DNA of 23,559 bases from an uncultured Collinsella sp. (GCA_902478945.1 CABSMX010000023.1:1-23559); one strand, 5' to 3'; shown: positions 6,839 to 15,873, counted from the stretch's first letter. Notes: generated from the letters alone by a model not told the origin. Numbers and translations: made by a program.

Positions 6839-7762
6839 ATGAACATCGTTCTTGCGATAGCGCAGGGCCTCGTGGTCATGCTGGTCGCGCCCTTCTTCTC
6901 CGGCCTCGCCCGTGTGATTCGCGCGAAGATGCACAATCGCCGCGGTCCGTCCATCCTTCAGGATTACCGGGACCTCGCGAAGCTCATGGCGCGTCCCGAG
7001 TCCGTGAGTTCCGACTCGAGCTTCGTGCTGCGCATCATGCCGCCGCTGTTCCTCGCGGTGTCGTTCATGCTCGCCATGGGCCTGCCCATGTTCACGCTCG
7101 AGAGCCCCATGCCCGTCTTTGGTGACGCCATCACCATCATGTACGCGCTCGCGCTGTCCCGCTTCTTCTTCGCGCTGTCCGGCGTGGATTCCTCCAACGC
7201 CTACGCGGGCTTCGGCGGTATCCGCGAGCTCCTCATGAGCGTGCTCATCGAGCCGTCCATGCTCATCGCGCTGTTTACCGTCGCCATCGTGTGCGGCTCC
7301 ACGGACATTGCGACCATGGGTCAGCACATCGTTACGGGCAACGTCTCGAGCGTCGTCGCCGTCATCCTCGCCGGCGTCGCCTTCGCGGCCGCCTGCTATA
7401 TGGAGCTCGGCAAGCTTCCGTTCGATCAGGCCGAAGCCGAGCAGGAGCTCCAGGAGGGCCCGCTCGCCGAGCTCTCCGGCCCGTCCCTGGCCATGATGAA
7501 GCTCGCCATGGGCATGAAGCAGGTCGTGGTCGTCGCTTGGTTCACCTCCATCTTCATCCCCTGGGGAGAGCCCGCGACCATCGGCGTCACCGCTCTCGTG
7601 GGCGCCGTCGTCTTCCTTGTCAAGTGCCTGGTCGATTTCGTTGTCTGCGGCGTGCTCGAGAACTCCGTTTCCCGTTCGCGCTTCAAGGTGCTCGGTAACC
7701 AGACCTGGGCCGTCGTCGGCATCGCGGTCCTCGCGTTCGTCTTCGTCGTCGTAGGCGTGTAG
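6839..7762 (+). CDS. hyfC: Hydrogenase-4 membrane anchor HyfC (NuoH/HycD-like)
   Basis: A 307-residue membrane protein of the NuoH/HycD family. This subunit connects the hydrogenase arm to the membrane and lies next to the site where quinone binds in complex I. Family signatures are visible: NRRGPSILQDYRDLAKLMAR (about 27-46) and an acidic loop EQELQEGPLAELSGPSLAMM (about 201-220), matching the conserved Glu-rich loop of NuoH. Length agrees with E. coli HycD (307). The ATG at 6839 has GAGAGGGGAGAGG upstream. It sits 17 bp after hyfB and 16 bp before hyfD. Confidence 0.93.
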   Translation: MNIVLAIAQGLVVMLVAPFFSGLARVIRAKMHNRRGPSILQDYRDLAKLMARPESVSSDSSFVLRIMPPLFLAVSFMLAMGLPMFTLESPMPVFGDAITIMYALALSRFFFALSGVDSSNAYAGFGGIRELLMSVLIEPSMLIALFTVAIVCGSTDIATMGQHIVTGNVSSVVAVILAGVAFAAACYMELGKLPFDQAEAEQELQEGPLAELSGPSLAMMKLAMGMKQVVVVAWFTSIFIPWGEPATIGVTALVGAVVFLVKCLVDFVVCGVLENSVSRSRFKVLGNQTWAVVGIAVLAFVFVVVGV

Positions 7763-7778
7763 GGAGAAGGGAGAAACT

Positions 7779-9236
7779 ATGTCAATCGAATCGAGCTTGT
7801 CCCTCTTTGCCATGGTGGCGATCGCCATCCCCATGCTGGGCTCCCTGCTCATCGTCATGCTGCCGCGTCCCTACGCTAAATGGATCTGCGCCTTTGCCGG
7901 CGGCATCGCCACGGTCGCTTCCGTTGGCTTGGCCGCGACGTTTGCCGGAAACGGCATGAACGCGGTCGATGTAACCTGGGCGAGTATGGGCCAGACCTTG
8001 GTCATGGGCTTCATATTCGACCGGATGAGCACGCTGCTCGCACCCGCGTTCGTCGCTATCGGCCTGCTCGTCGTCATCTATTCGTTCCCGTACATGAGCG
8101 ATAAGAACAAGGAGCATCCCGACGCGCCCCGTCGCCGCTTCTACGTGTACTTCTCCACGTTCATCGGCGCCATGGCCGGTCTCGCCTACAGCTCCACCAT
8201 CGTCGGCCAGCTCGTTTTCTTCGAGATCACCGGCGTGTGCTCCTGGGGCCTCATCAGCTACTACATGACGCCCACGGCCAAGAAGGCCGGTATGAAGGCG
8301 CTCATCATCACCCATATCGGCGCTCTGGGACTCTACATCGGCGCGGCCTTCCTGTTCGCCGGAACCGGCACGTTCGCGCTGAGCGCGATCTCCCAGCTCG
8401 ATTCCGGTATGAAGACCGTCGTGCTGCTGCTCATCCTGTTCGCCGCTTGGGCCAAGTCCGCCCAGTTCCCGCTCTACATGTGGCTGCCCTCCGCAATGGA
8501 GGCCCCCACGCCCGTTTCCGCCTACCTCCATGGCGCGTCCATGGTGAAGGTCGGCGTGTGCGTGTTCGCCCGCGCTCTTGCGAGTGCCGGCGATATCCCC
8601 GAGATCGTCGGTTGGGTCGCCATCATCGACGCCGTCGTGACCATGCTCTTCGGCTTCCTCATGTACCTGCCCCAGAAGGATATGAAGCGCCTGCTCGCCT
8701 TCTCGACGATCGCGCAGCTCGCCTACGTGTTCTTCGGCCTGGGCCTCTCCGTGTTCGGAAGCCAGATGGCGTTCAACGGCGCCGTCGAGCACATCTTCAA
8801 CCACGCGTTCACCAAGACCCTGTTCTTCCTCATCGCCGGCTCCCTCAGCTTCACGCTGGGAACCCGTATGTTGCCCAAGATCCAGGGCCTCATGAAGAAG
8901 TACCCGGTCACGGGCGTGGGCTTCGCGGTCGCCGCGACCGCTATCGCCGGCGTGCCCCCCATGAGCACGTTCTTCTCCAAGTTCCAGATTATTTCCGGTG
9001 GCTTCGCGGTTGGTGCTTCCAACACGGTCATCTTCGTCCTCGTGTGCGTCATGGTCGTCGAGACCGTCGCCACCTTCGCATGGTTCCTGCGTTGGATGGG
9101 TAAGGTCCTGCCCGGTGAGCCGAGCGAGACCGTGGCCGCCGGCCAGCCCCTTCCGCGCGCCATGGCGTTCGTGTTCGTCGTCCTCATGATCATGGTCGTC
9201 GTCGCCGGTCCTCTGTCCTCTAGTTGGATGGGTTAG
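7779..9236 (+). CDS. hyfD: Hydrogenase-4 membrane subunit HyfD (antiporter-like)
   Basis: A 485-residue polytopic protein (E. coli HyfD 479), a second NuoL/M/N-like subunit. Signatures are AKSAQFPLYMWLPSAMEAPT (about 226-245), the QKDMKRLLAFSTIAQLAYVF region (about 299-318) and EHIFNHAFTKTLFFLIAG (about 337-354). HyfD is absent from E. coli hydrogenase-3 (Hyc), so its presence marks this complex as the larger Hyf/FHL-2 type. The ATG at 7779 has GGGAGAAGGGAG upstream. The stop (9234-9236) runs directly into the hyfE ribosome site. Confidence 0.92.
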   Translation: MSIESSLSLFAMVAIAIPMLGSLLIVMLPRPYAKWICAFAGGIATVASVGLAATFAGNGMNAVDVTWASMGQTLVMGFIFDRMSTLLAPAFVAIGLLVVIYSFPYMSDKNKEHPDAPRRRFYVYFSTFIGAMAGLAYSSTIVGQLVFFEITGVCSWGLISYYMTPTAKKAGMKALIITHIGALGLYIGAAFLFAGTGTFALSAISQLDSGMKTVVLLLILFAAWAKSAQFPLYMWLPSAMEAPTPVSAYLHGASMVKVGVCVFARALASAGDIPEIVGWVAIIDAVVTMLFGFLMYLPQKDMKRLLAFSTIAQLAYVFFGLGLSVFGSQMAFNGAVEHIFNHAFTKTLFFLIAGSLSFTLGTRMLPKIQGLMKKYPVTGVGFAVAATAIAGVPPMSTFFSKFQIISGGFAVGASNTVIFVLVCVMVVETVATFAWFLRWMGKVLPGEPSETVAAGQPLPRAMAFVFVVLMIMVVVAGPLSSSWMG

Positions 9237-9246
9237 GAGGTAGGAC

Positions 9247-9900
9247 ATGGGTTATTCGTTAGTCAATATCCTGGGCGGTCTTCTGATCGTGACCTCCACC
9301 ATGGTGGTCGTCTCGAAGACCATCCCGTCCGCCATTAAGTGGTACGCGATCCAGTCGGTTGTCCTGGTGGGCGTGCTGCTCACCCTGGGCCTCACCACCG
9401 GTGCCACCGAGCTTCTCATGTGGGCCGCGTCGGCCTTCGTCACCAAGGTGATCCTCGTTCCGTTCATTCTCAACCGTGCCTACAAAAAGATGGGTTCGCC
9501 TGCCGATAGCACGCTGACCTCCTCCATCAAGCCGGCCTGGACCATCATCCTCACCGGTCTGGAGGTGGCCATCTGCTTCGCGGTGGTCACGCGCCTGAGC
9601 CTGCCCACCGCTGAGGTGGCTACTCCGGCCCTCGCCATCAGCTTCGCGCACTTCTTCGTCGGCCTCACGTGCATCATCTCCCAGCGCAACATCCTCAAGC
9701 AGATCTTCGGGTACTGCCTTATGGAGAACGGTAGCCACGTGACGCTCGCCCTGCTCGCGCCCACGGCCCCCGAGATCATCGAGATCGGCATCGCCACCGA
9801 CGCCATTTTCGCCGTCATCATCATGTCCGCCGTCGTCGTGAGGATCTGGAACGACACCAAGTCGCTCGACTCCCACGACCTGACCGAATTGAAGGGGTAG
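9247..9900 (+). CDS. hyfE: Hydrogenase-4 membrane subunit HyfE (NuoK-like)
   Basis: A 217-residue hydrophobic protein (E. coli HyfE 216). The FGYCLMENGSHVTLALLAPT segment (about 156-175) and the general layout match HyfE, whose C-terminal part resembles NuoK. In complex I, NuoK residues connect the antiporter-like subunits. The ATG at 9247 follows AGGAGG (9235-9240), which overlaps the hyfD stop. HyfE and HyfD are together diagnostic for the Hyf form of formate hydrogenlyase. hyfF begins 3 bp later. Confidence 0.9.
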   Translation: MGYSLVNILGGLLIVTSTMVVVSKTIPSAIKWYAIQSVVLVGVLLTLGLTTGATELLMWAASAFVTKVILVPFILNRAYKKMGSPADSTLTSSIKPAWTIILTGLEVAICFAVVTRLSLPTAEVATPALAISFAHFFVGLTCIISQRNILKQIFGYCLMENGSHVTLALLAPTAPEIIEIGIATDAIFAVIIMSAVVVRIWNDTKSLDSHDLTELKG

Positions 9901-9903
9901 GCC

Positions 9904-11469
9904 ATGGATGTTTCAATGCTGACGGTCGCCCTGCTCGCTTGTCCCCTCGTGTTCTCCCTGATTATGGCTGCGCTCCCCAAGACGACGTCCTACAGCGTCT
10001 TTGCGGGGCTCAACACCATCTCCGTCGCGGCGACCCTCGTCCTTTCGGTCGTCACCGCGGGAACCATGCTCTCGAGCGGGCAGAATATCGACGCTTTGGG
10101 CCTGTGGCTCCATCTCGATTCGCTCTCGTCGATCTTCGTCCTTCTGGTAGGCATCATCGGGTTCATCACCGGCGTGTACTCCATCTCCTATATCAAGATC
10201 GATATCGAGGAGAAGACCATGCCGGCCGAGCGCACCAAGCAGTACTACGCGCTGTTTAGCCTGTTCGTTTTCACGATGCTGCTCGCCTGCCTGTCCAACA
10301 ACATCATCCTCACCTGGGCGGCGGTCGAGGCCACCACGTTGTCGACCGTGTTCCTCGTGGGCATCTACAAGAACAAGCAGGCGCTCGAGGCGTCTTGGAA
10401 GTACGCGATGGTCTGCACCGCCGGCGTGGCCTTCGGCCTGTTTGGCACGCTGCTCATCTACGCGAACGCCGCCGATATCATGCCCAACGCGCATGAGGCA
10501 GCCTTCCTCACCTCCATCATGCCCTACGCCGACCAGTTCGACCCGATGCTCGTGCGCCTCGCGTTCGCGTTCATCGTCATCGGCTTCGGCACCAAGGCGG
10601 GCCTGTTCCCCATGCACACTTGGCTGCCCGACGCGCACTCCCAGGCTCCGAGCCCGGTCTCCGCGCTGCTCTCGGGCGTGCTGCTCAAGTGCGCCATGCT
10701 GGTGATCATCCGCTTCTACTCCCTGTCCATCATCACGGTGGGCGACACCTATCCGCGTACGCTCCTGCTCATCCTGGGCACGCTGTCCATCCTGGTGGCC
10801 GCCCTGTGCATCTTTAAGCAGGACGATATCAAGCGCCGCTTCGCGTACTCCTCCGTCGACAACGTCGGCGTGGTCGCGCTGTGCCTGGGTATCGGTGGTC
10901 CGCTCGGTATCGCCGCCTGCCTGCTGCACTGCATCTTCCACGGTTTCACGAAGGCGCTCGCCTTCTGCATGGCCGGTAACATCCAGCACATCTACCACAC
11001 CCGCGACCTGAACAAGATCAAGGGCGTCGTCGAGATCGCTCCCGTCACGGCAGCGCTCACCATCATCGCCCTGCTCGCGCTCGCCGCCTTCCCGCCGTTC
11101 GCCCTGTTCATCTCCGAGTTCCTCACCTTCGTGGCCGGCGTCCAGTCCGGTCCCATCTGGGTGGTCGTGCTCGTGGCCATTGGCCTCACCGGCGTGTACT
11201 TTGCCCTTACCGGCATCGCGCTCAAGTCCATCTTCGGCAAGGCGCCCGAGGGCATGAAGCGCCACGAGGTGCCCGCCCTCATGATCATCCCCGAGATCGC
11301 CCTCGCGATCGTGGTCATGTGGTTCGGTATCGCCACCCCGGTCGCCATCACGAGCGGCGTCGAGGATGCAACGTCCGTCGTTTTGAACCAGAGCGTCGAA
11401 GAGCTCCACGAGGCTCCTCTCTACCGCATGGTGTTCAGTTCCCAGACCAAGACAAGCGAGGTGAATTAG
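9904..11469 (+). CDS. hyfF: Hydrogenase-4 membrane subunit HyfF (antiporter-like)
   Basis: A 521-residue polytopic membrane protein (E. coli HyfF 526), the third NuoL/M/N-like subunit. Visible signatures are GTKAGLFPMHTWLPDAHSQA (about 229-248), KQDDIKRRFAYSSVDNVGVV (about 305-324) and the conserved His-rich LLHCIFHGFTKALAFCMAG (about 340-358). With HyfB and HyfD it gives three antiporter-like subunits, as many as complex I. The ATG at 9904 has GAAGGGG upstream within the hyfE end. hyfG starts 4 bp after its stop. Confidence 0.92.
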   Translation: MDVSMLTVALLACPLVFSLIMAALPKTTSYSVFAGLNTISVAATLVLSVVTAGTMLSSGQNIDALGLWLHLDSLSSIFVLLVGIIGFITGVYSISYIKIDIEEKTMPAERTKQYYALFSLFVFTMLLACLSNNIILTWAAVEATTLSTVFLVGIYKNKQALEASWKYAMVCTAGVAFGLFGTLLIYANAADIMPNAHEAAFLTSIMPYADQFDPMLVRLAFAFIVIGFGTKAGLFPMHTWLPDAHSQAPSPVSALLSGVLLKCAMLVIIRFYSLSIITVGDTYPRTLLLILGTLSILVAALCIFKQDDIKRRFAYSSVDNVGVVALCLGIGGPLGIAACLLHCIFHGFTKALAFCMAGNIQHIYHTRDLNKIKGVVEIAPVTAALTIIALLALAAFPPFALFISEFLTFVAGVQSGPIWVVVLVAIGLTGVYFALTGIALKSIFGKAPEGMKRHEVPALMIIPEIALAIVVMWFGIATPVAITSGVEDATSVVLNQSVEELHEAPLYRMVFSSQTKTSEVN

Positions 11470-11473
11470 CACC

Positions 11474-13246
11474 ATGGCAGAACCTGAAAAGAAGGACTAC
11501 GCTCGTCGTTGCGAAAGCCACGTCGAGGCCCTGCGCGCCGCAGTGCCGGGCGCTATCGAGAAGGTTGAGTGGCAGTGCGAGGACCAGCTGACGATCACCG
11601 TCAAGCAGGACAAGCTGCCCGAGGCCGTCCACTACCTGTACTACGAGCGCTACGGCTGGATTCCCGTGATCATCGGCAACGATGAGCGCAGCCTGTGCGG
11701 TCGCTACGCCGTGTACTACGTCATCTCCATGGAGGGGGAGGACCCCGGCTGGGTGACCGTGCGCACCGAGGTCGATCCCGCCAAGATGACGTTCCCGTCC
11801 GTGACGCCGTTCGTCCCCGCCTGCGTGTGGGGCGAGCGCGAGCTGCGCGATATGTTCGGCCTGATTCCCGAGGGTCTGCCCGACCGCCGTCGCCTGGTGC
11901 TTCCCGACGATTGGCCCAGCGGGCTGTACCCGTTGCGCAAGGATTCGATGGATTACCGTTTCCGCCCCGCCCCCGCGAGCGACATGGAAAACTACGAATT
12001 CTTGGCCGACACCAAGGGCAAGGAGACCACGCTCGTCCCCATGGGACCGTTGCACATCACCTCCGACGAGCCCGGCCACTTCCGCCTGTTCGTTGAGGGC
12101 GAGACGATCGTCGATGCCGACTACCGTCTGTTCTACGTGCACCGCGGCATGGAGAAGGTCGCCGAGACGCGCCTGAACTATGACGCCGTGACGTTCCTCG
12201 CCGACCGCATCTGCGGCATCTGCGGCTGCGCCCACTCGGTGGCCTACGCCGAGGCCGTCGAGCGCGCCCAGGGCATTCATGTCCCGCCGCGCGCCCAGTA
12301 CATCCGCGCTATCATGCTCGAGGTCGAGCGCCTGCACTCGCATCTGCTCAACATTGGCCTGGCGTCGCACTACACGGGCTTCGACTCCGGCTTCCAGCAG
12401 TTCTTCCGCGTCCGCGAGAAGTCCATGGACCTGGCCGAGAAGCTCTCCGGTCACCGCAAGACCTACGGCCTCAATGTGATTGGCGGCGTGCGTCGCGACA
12501 TTTTGGCCGAGCAGAAGCTCTCCACGCTCACGACCATCCACCAGCTGCGCTCCGAGGTTCAGGAGCTCGTCGACGTGCTGCTCTCCACGCCCAACTTTAT
12601 TGAGCGTACGAGCGGTATCGGCATCTTGGACCGCAAGATTGCCCGCGACTTCTCGCCGGTCGGCCCGCTCATGCGTGGCTCGGGCTATGCCCGCGACGTG
12701 CGCTTTGACCATCCCTTCGACGGCTACGCCGATCCGGACGTCCAAAAGATGCACGCCGCCACGGCCGACACCTGCGATGCCTTCGGCCGTACCGCCGTTC
12801 GCATCCAGGAGGTCTACGATTCGATCGACATGATCGAGACCATGCTCGAGAACTGCCCGTCGGGCCCCATCCTCACCACGGATTGGGAGTACACCCCGCA
12901 CAAATACGCCATCGGCGCCACCGAGGCACCGCGCGGCGAGGACGTGCACTGGGCGATGCTCGGCAACAACCAGAAGTGTTACCGCTGGCGCGCCAAGGCC
13001 GCCACGTACAGCAACTGGCCGGTCCTGCGCTACATGTTCCGCGGCAACACCGTGGGCGACGCGGCGCTGATCGTCGGTTCGCTCGACCCGTGCTACTCCT
13101 GCACCGACCGCGTGACGGTGACCGATGTCGCCGCCAAGCGCGACCACGTGCTCGACAAGGAGCAGTTCGAGAACGTCTGGCGCGACAAGTCGCCGCTTGC
13201 GGGCGAGGGCACCATGGCCGCTCCGCTCGATGAGGAGGCGCTCTAA
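11474..13246 (+). CDS. hyfG: NiFe hydrogenase large subunit HyfG (NuoC-NuoD fusion)
   Basis: A 590-residue catalytic subunit that reduces protons to H2. Residues about 1-165 form a NuoC-like domain (CVWGERELRDMFGLIP), then a NuoD/hydrogenase domain follows. The Ni-Fe ligands are all present: RICGICGCAHS with C247 and C250, and DPCYSCTDR with C540 and C543. HycE-like proteins are cut after this Arg by HycI; here that would release a 44-residue tail (E. coli HycE releases 32). The motifs fit group 4 formate hydrogenlyase hydrogenases. The ATG at 11474 has GCGAGGTG upstream. hyfH starts 1 bp after its stop. Confidence 0.95.
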   Translation: MAEPEKKDYARRCESHVEALRAAVPGAIEKVEWQCEDQLTITVKQDKLPEAVHYLYYERYGWIPVIIGNDERSLCGRYAVYYVISMEGEDPGWVTVRTEVDPAKMTFPSVTPFVPACVWGERELRDMFGLIPEGLPDRRRLVLPDDWPSGLYPLRKDSMDYRFRPAPASDMENYEFLADTKGKETTLVPMGPLHITSDEPGHFRLFVEGETIVDADYRLFYVHRGMEKVAETRLNYDAVTFLADRICGICGCAHSVAYAEAVERAQGIHVPPRAQYIRAIMLEVERLHSHLLNIGLASHYTGFDSGFQQFFRVREKSMDLAEKLSGHRKTYGLNVIGGVRRDILAEQKLSTLTTIHQLRSEVQELVDVLLSTPNFIERTSGIGILDRKIARDFSPVGPLMRGSGYARDVRFDHPFDGYADPDVQKMHAATADTCDAFGRTAVRIQEVYDSIDMIETMLENCPSGPILTTDWEYTPHKYAIGATEAPRGEDVHWAMLGNNQKCYRWRAKAATYSNWPVLRYMFRGNTVGDAALIVGSLDPCYSCTDRVTVTDVAAKRDHVLDKEQFENVWRDKSPLAGEGTMAAPLDEEAL

Positions 13247-13247
13247 T

Positions 13248-13964
13248 ATGCTGAAGCTTTGGAAGGTCAACGCCAAGGCCGGCGACGCGACGGTCAAGTA
13301 CCCGTTTGCGCCGTTTCCCACCAACAAGGACATGCGCGGCAAGCCCGAGCATAATGCCGAGCTCTGCATCGCCTGCGGCGCCTGCGGCGTGGCGTGCCCG
13401 GCCGATGCCATTCGCATGGACACCGACCTTGCGGCCGATACCATCACCTGGTCGATTGACTACGGTCGCTGCATCTTCTGCGGCCGCTGCGAGGAAGCCT
13501 GCCCCATGGAGGCCATCAAGCTCACCGAGGAGTTTGAGCTGGCCGTCATGAGCAAGGACGACCTCACCAGCAAGAGCGTCTATACGCTTGAACACTGCTC
13601 GCGTTGCGGCAAGCCGTTTGCTCCGCACAAGGAGATCGACTACGCCAAGCGCCTGCTGCAAAAGGCCGGCGGCATGGAGGCCGAGCAGGCTGCCCGTACT
13701 GTCGGTATGTGCCAGGAGTGCAAGCGCGAGCTCGACGCCCTGCGCGCCGCTTCGGCCGTCAAGACCGGCAACGCGCGCGGCATGGCTGCCAACGAGACGC
13801 TTGCGTCCGGTGAGCCCCAGGGCCCCGGCATGGAGTATCTGGGCGGCCACGGCGTGAACCCGGAGTATGTCGACCGCGAGCTCAACCCCGATGCGCCCGA
13901 GATCCCCGCTGGACCTGCGCCGGTCGAGGGCATCATCATGGATTTTGATACGAAGGAGGAGTAA
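13248..13964 (+). CDS. hyfH: Hydrogenase-4 ferredoxin subunit HyfH (HycF/NuoI-like), extended
   Basis: A 238-residue iron-sulfur subunit that passes electrons towards the hydrogenase small subunit. Two 4Fe-4S motifs are complete: C40/C43/C46/C50 and C75/C78/C81/C85. A CSRC pair (C117, C120) followed by GKPF and a CQEC pair (C155, C158) form a probable zinc or extra metal site also found in HycF/HyfH. E. coli HyfH is 181 residues; here about 60 more residues follow, rich in Gly, Pro and acidic residues and ending DFDTKEE. The ATG at 13248 has GAGGAGG upstream, within the hyfG end. A longer upstream open frame is only a shadow of hyfG. Confidence 0.92.
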   Translation: MLKLWKVNAKAGDATVKYPFAPFPTNKDMRGKPEHNAELCIACGACGVACPADAIRMDTDLAADTITWSIDYGRCIFCGRCEEACPMEAIKLTEEFELAVMSKDDLTSKSVYTLEHCSRCGKPFAPHKEIDYAKRLLQKAGGMEAEQAARTVGMCQECKRELDALRAASAVKTGNARGMAANETLASGEPQGPGMEYLGGHGVNPEYVDRELNPDAPEIPAGPAPVEGIIMDFDTKEE

Positions 13965-13966
13965 CC

Positions 13967-14749
13967 ATGGCCGAACCCACGCTTTTGCCCGAGCGGCTTC
14001 AGTACCGCCCGACCAAGATCGAGCTCGACGAGAGCATCGAGAAGGCCAAGGCGACCCTTCTTAAGAAGATCAAGCGCTCGGTGTACGTCTACCGTGTTGA
14101 CTGCGGCGGCTGCAACGGCTGCGAGATCGAGATCTTCGGTTCCATCACGCCCGTCTTCGACGTCGAGCGTTTTGGCATCAAGGTCGTGCCCTCGCCCCGT
14201 CACGCCGATGTGCTGCTGTACACCGGCGCCGTGACGCGCGCCATGCGCATGCCGGCCCTGCGCGCCTTTGAGGCCGCACCCGATCCCAAGATCGTGGTGT
14301 CCTATGGCGCGTGCGGCTGTACCGGCGGCATCTTCTACGACAACTACTGCGTCTGGGGCGGCACGGACAAGATTCTGCCGGTCGATGTCTACATCCCCGG
14401 CTGCCCGCCCAGCCCCGCGCAGACCATCTACGGCTTTGCCATGGCGCTTGGTCTGCTGGACCAAAAGCTCCATGCCGAGACCACGGTGGAGGCCGCCGGC
14501 GAGCAGGCCGATATCCTGCATCCCGGCGTGCCGTACAAGCTGCGTGTTGCCATTGAGCGCGAGGCTCGCGCCATGAGCGGCTACCGTTACGGCCGCGATT
14601 TGGCCAACGAGTTTATGGATACGCTCGAGGGCGCTCCCAAGGGTGATATCCGCGGTGCCATGGCGCTGCTCATCGACAAGCAGGACGATCCGCGCCGCGT
14701 CGAGGTGTACTCGGCGCTGCAGGATCTGGTGCTGGCCGGAGGTCGCTAG
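13967..14749 (+). CDS. hyfI: NiFe hydrogenase small subunit HyfI (NuoB/HycG-like)
   Basis: A 260-residue NuoB-type subunit (E. coli HyfI 252) holding the 4Fe-4S cluster next to the NiFe site. Ligand regions are DCGGCNGCEIE (C46, C49, C52), SYGACGCTGG (C116, C118) and IPGCPPSP (C146). Like other group 4 enzymes it lacks the extra C-terminal clusters and Tat signal of periplasmic uptake hydrogenase small subunits, so it is cytoplasmic. The ATG at 13967 follows AAGGAGGA. It ends exactly where hyfJ begins (TAG then ATG, no gap). Confidence 0.93.
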   Translation: MAEPTLLPERLQYRPTKIELDESIEKAKATLLKKIKRSVYVYRVDCGGCNGCEIEIFGSITPVFDVERFGIKVVPSPRHADVLLYTGAVTRAMRMPALRAFEAAPDPKIVVSYGACGCTGGIFYDNYCVWGGTDKILPVDVYIPGCPPSPAQTIYGFAMALGLLDQKLHAETTVEAAGEQADILHPGVPYKLRVAIEREARAMSGYRYGRDLANEFMDTLEGAPKGDIRGAMALLIDKQDDPRRVEVYSALQDLVLAGGR

Positions 14750-15331
14750 ATGGAGCTCACGGACCGCTCTGGTTACTTTGCGGGCCCCGGTATGCTCGGC
14801 GGCTCCTTTGGCGATGCCTCGCGCGCAAGCGACGAGGCCGCCGAGGGCGTCGTCGACCCCTCCCTGGGCCATGCGCCCGACCAGGTGGTCTTTTACGAGC
14901 TCACGCGTAAGTTTGTGGAGACCGAGGAAGACGTTCCCCAGGAGGCCTGCGACGTGCTGTACTACACGCTCGCCGTGGGCCACCACACCGGCGTGCTCGA
15001 CTGCTTTGAGCCGCGCCTGTCGGTGCCGGTGGATGTGTTCTATACGCTTATCGACGCGCTGCCGGAGGGGGAGGCCAAAACCAAGTTCGAGGCCATCCGC
15101 TCCTTTGGTGAGTGCCAGCTCGACAAGGCGGCCGTGCCGTCGCTGCTCGAGGCCTGCGATGAGCTGCTCGACGAGCGCGGTTTTCGCGGGTCTGCCAAGG
15201 CCGGCATCTCGGTGTTCGACGACGACTTTGGCCTGCATGCCCAGCAGGTCGCGTTCTTAATGAAGTTTCGCGATCTGGTGGAGCGCGTGCGCGATGTGTC
15301 GGGTGTGTATCTGACGGGGAGGCTGCAGTAA
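14750..15331 (+). CDS. hyfJ: Formate hydrogenlyase maturation protein HyfJ/HycH
   Basis: A 193-residue homologue of HycH/HyfJ, which is needed for maturation of the hydrogenase large subunit; its exact biochemistry is not settled. The match begins near residue 46 (VVFYELTRKFVETEEDVPQE, then YYTLAVGHHTGVLDC), aligning with the start of E. coli HycH (VVFSQLSRKF, YYSLAIGHHLGVIDC). It ends in MKFRDLVERVRDVSGVYL. The first 45 residues (GYFAGPGMLGGSFGDAS) have no counterpart in the 136-137-residue E. coli proteins. The ATG at 14750 abuts the hyfI stop, with GGAGG upstream. Its stop overlaps the hycI start by 1 nt (TAATG). Confidence 0.85.
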   Translation: MELTDRSGYFAGPGMLGGSFGDASRASDEAAEGVVDPSLGHAPDQVVFYELTRKFVETEEDVPQEACDVLYYTLAVGHHTGVLDCFEPRLSVPVDVFYTLIDALPEGEAKTKFEAIRSFGECQLDKAAVPSLLEACDELLDERGFRGSAKAGISVFDDDFGLHAQQVAFLMKFRDLVERVRDVSGVYLTGRLQ

Positions 15332-15834
15332 TGGGTCGCGTTGTGGATGGCTGCGTGAACGGTGCGCCCTTTGCGGGTATTGTGCTCACGGCGGGAAGCG
15401 TGCTGCGTGCCGACGATGCCGCCGGCCCCGTGCTCTCCAAAAAGATGGAGGACGCACCCATCGCCGGCTGGTACACCATCGACGGCGGTCAGACGCCCGA
15501 GGATGACATCATCGAGGTCAAGCGTGAGCGTCCGCCGCGCCTGGTCTTGGTCGATGCCGCCGACATGGCGCTGCCCGTCGGGTCCATCCGCTTGCTCGAC
15601 AAGCGCGATGTGGCCCGCAAGTCGATGTTCACCACGCATTCGCTTCCCTTGTCGATTCTGATCGAAGAGATTGAGCAATCGTGCGATGATATCGTCTTCG
15701 TCGGGATTCAGCCGGGCGACACGGAGTTCTACAACCCCATGTCCCCGGAAGTCTTTGACGCCGTCGACGCCGTGTACGACGCCGTGGCCGCCAACGACTT
15801 TTCCCACTTTGTCCGCTTGGGGCAAGAGCAGTAG
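15331..15834 (+). CDS. hycI: Hydrogenase maturation endopeptidase HycI
   Basis: A 167-residue protease that trims the C-terminus of the hydrogenase large subunit after nickel insertion; its substrate here should be HyfG. The three nickel-sensing residues of E. coli HycI (D16, D62, H90) align with D29 (in RADDAAGP), D75 (in LVLVDAADMAL) and H103 (in FTTHSLPLSILI). GIQPGDTEFYNPMS is also HycI-like. Oddities: a 13-residue N-terminal extension, and Ser (S23) where the usual GN motif has Asn. The ATG at 15331 overlaps the hyfJ stop and follows GGGGAGG. Confidence 0.92.
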   Translation: MGRVVDGCVNGAPFAGIVLTAGSVLRADDAAGPVLSKKMEDAPIAGWYTIDGGQTPEDDIIEVKRERPPRLVLVDAADMALPVGSIRLLDKRDVARKSMFTTHSLPLSILIEEIEQSCDDIVFVGIQPGDTEFYNPMSPEVFDAVDAVYDAVAANDFSHFVRLGQEQ

Positions 15835-15873
15835 GAGCACTTGTTCCATTTTGTTAGGAAAGAAGTGATTGAC

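Noticed and set aside
5064..11475. Long minus-strand open frames across the hyf genes (up to about 520 codons)
   Set aside because: They are antisense shadows of GC-rich genes, with charged low-complexity translations and no family signatures.
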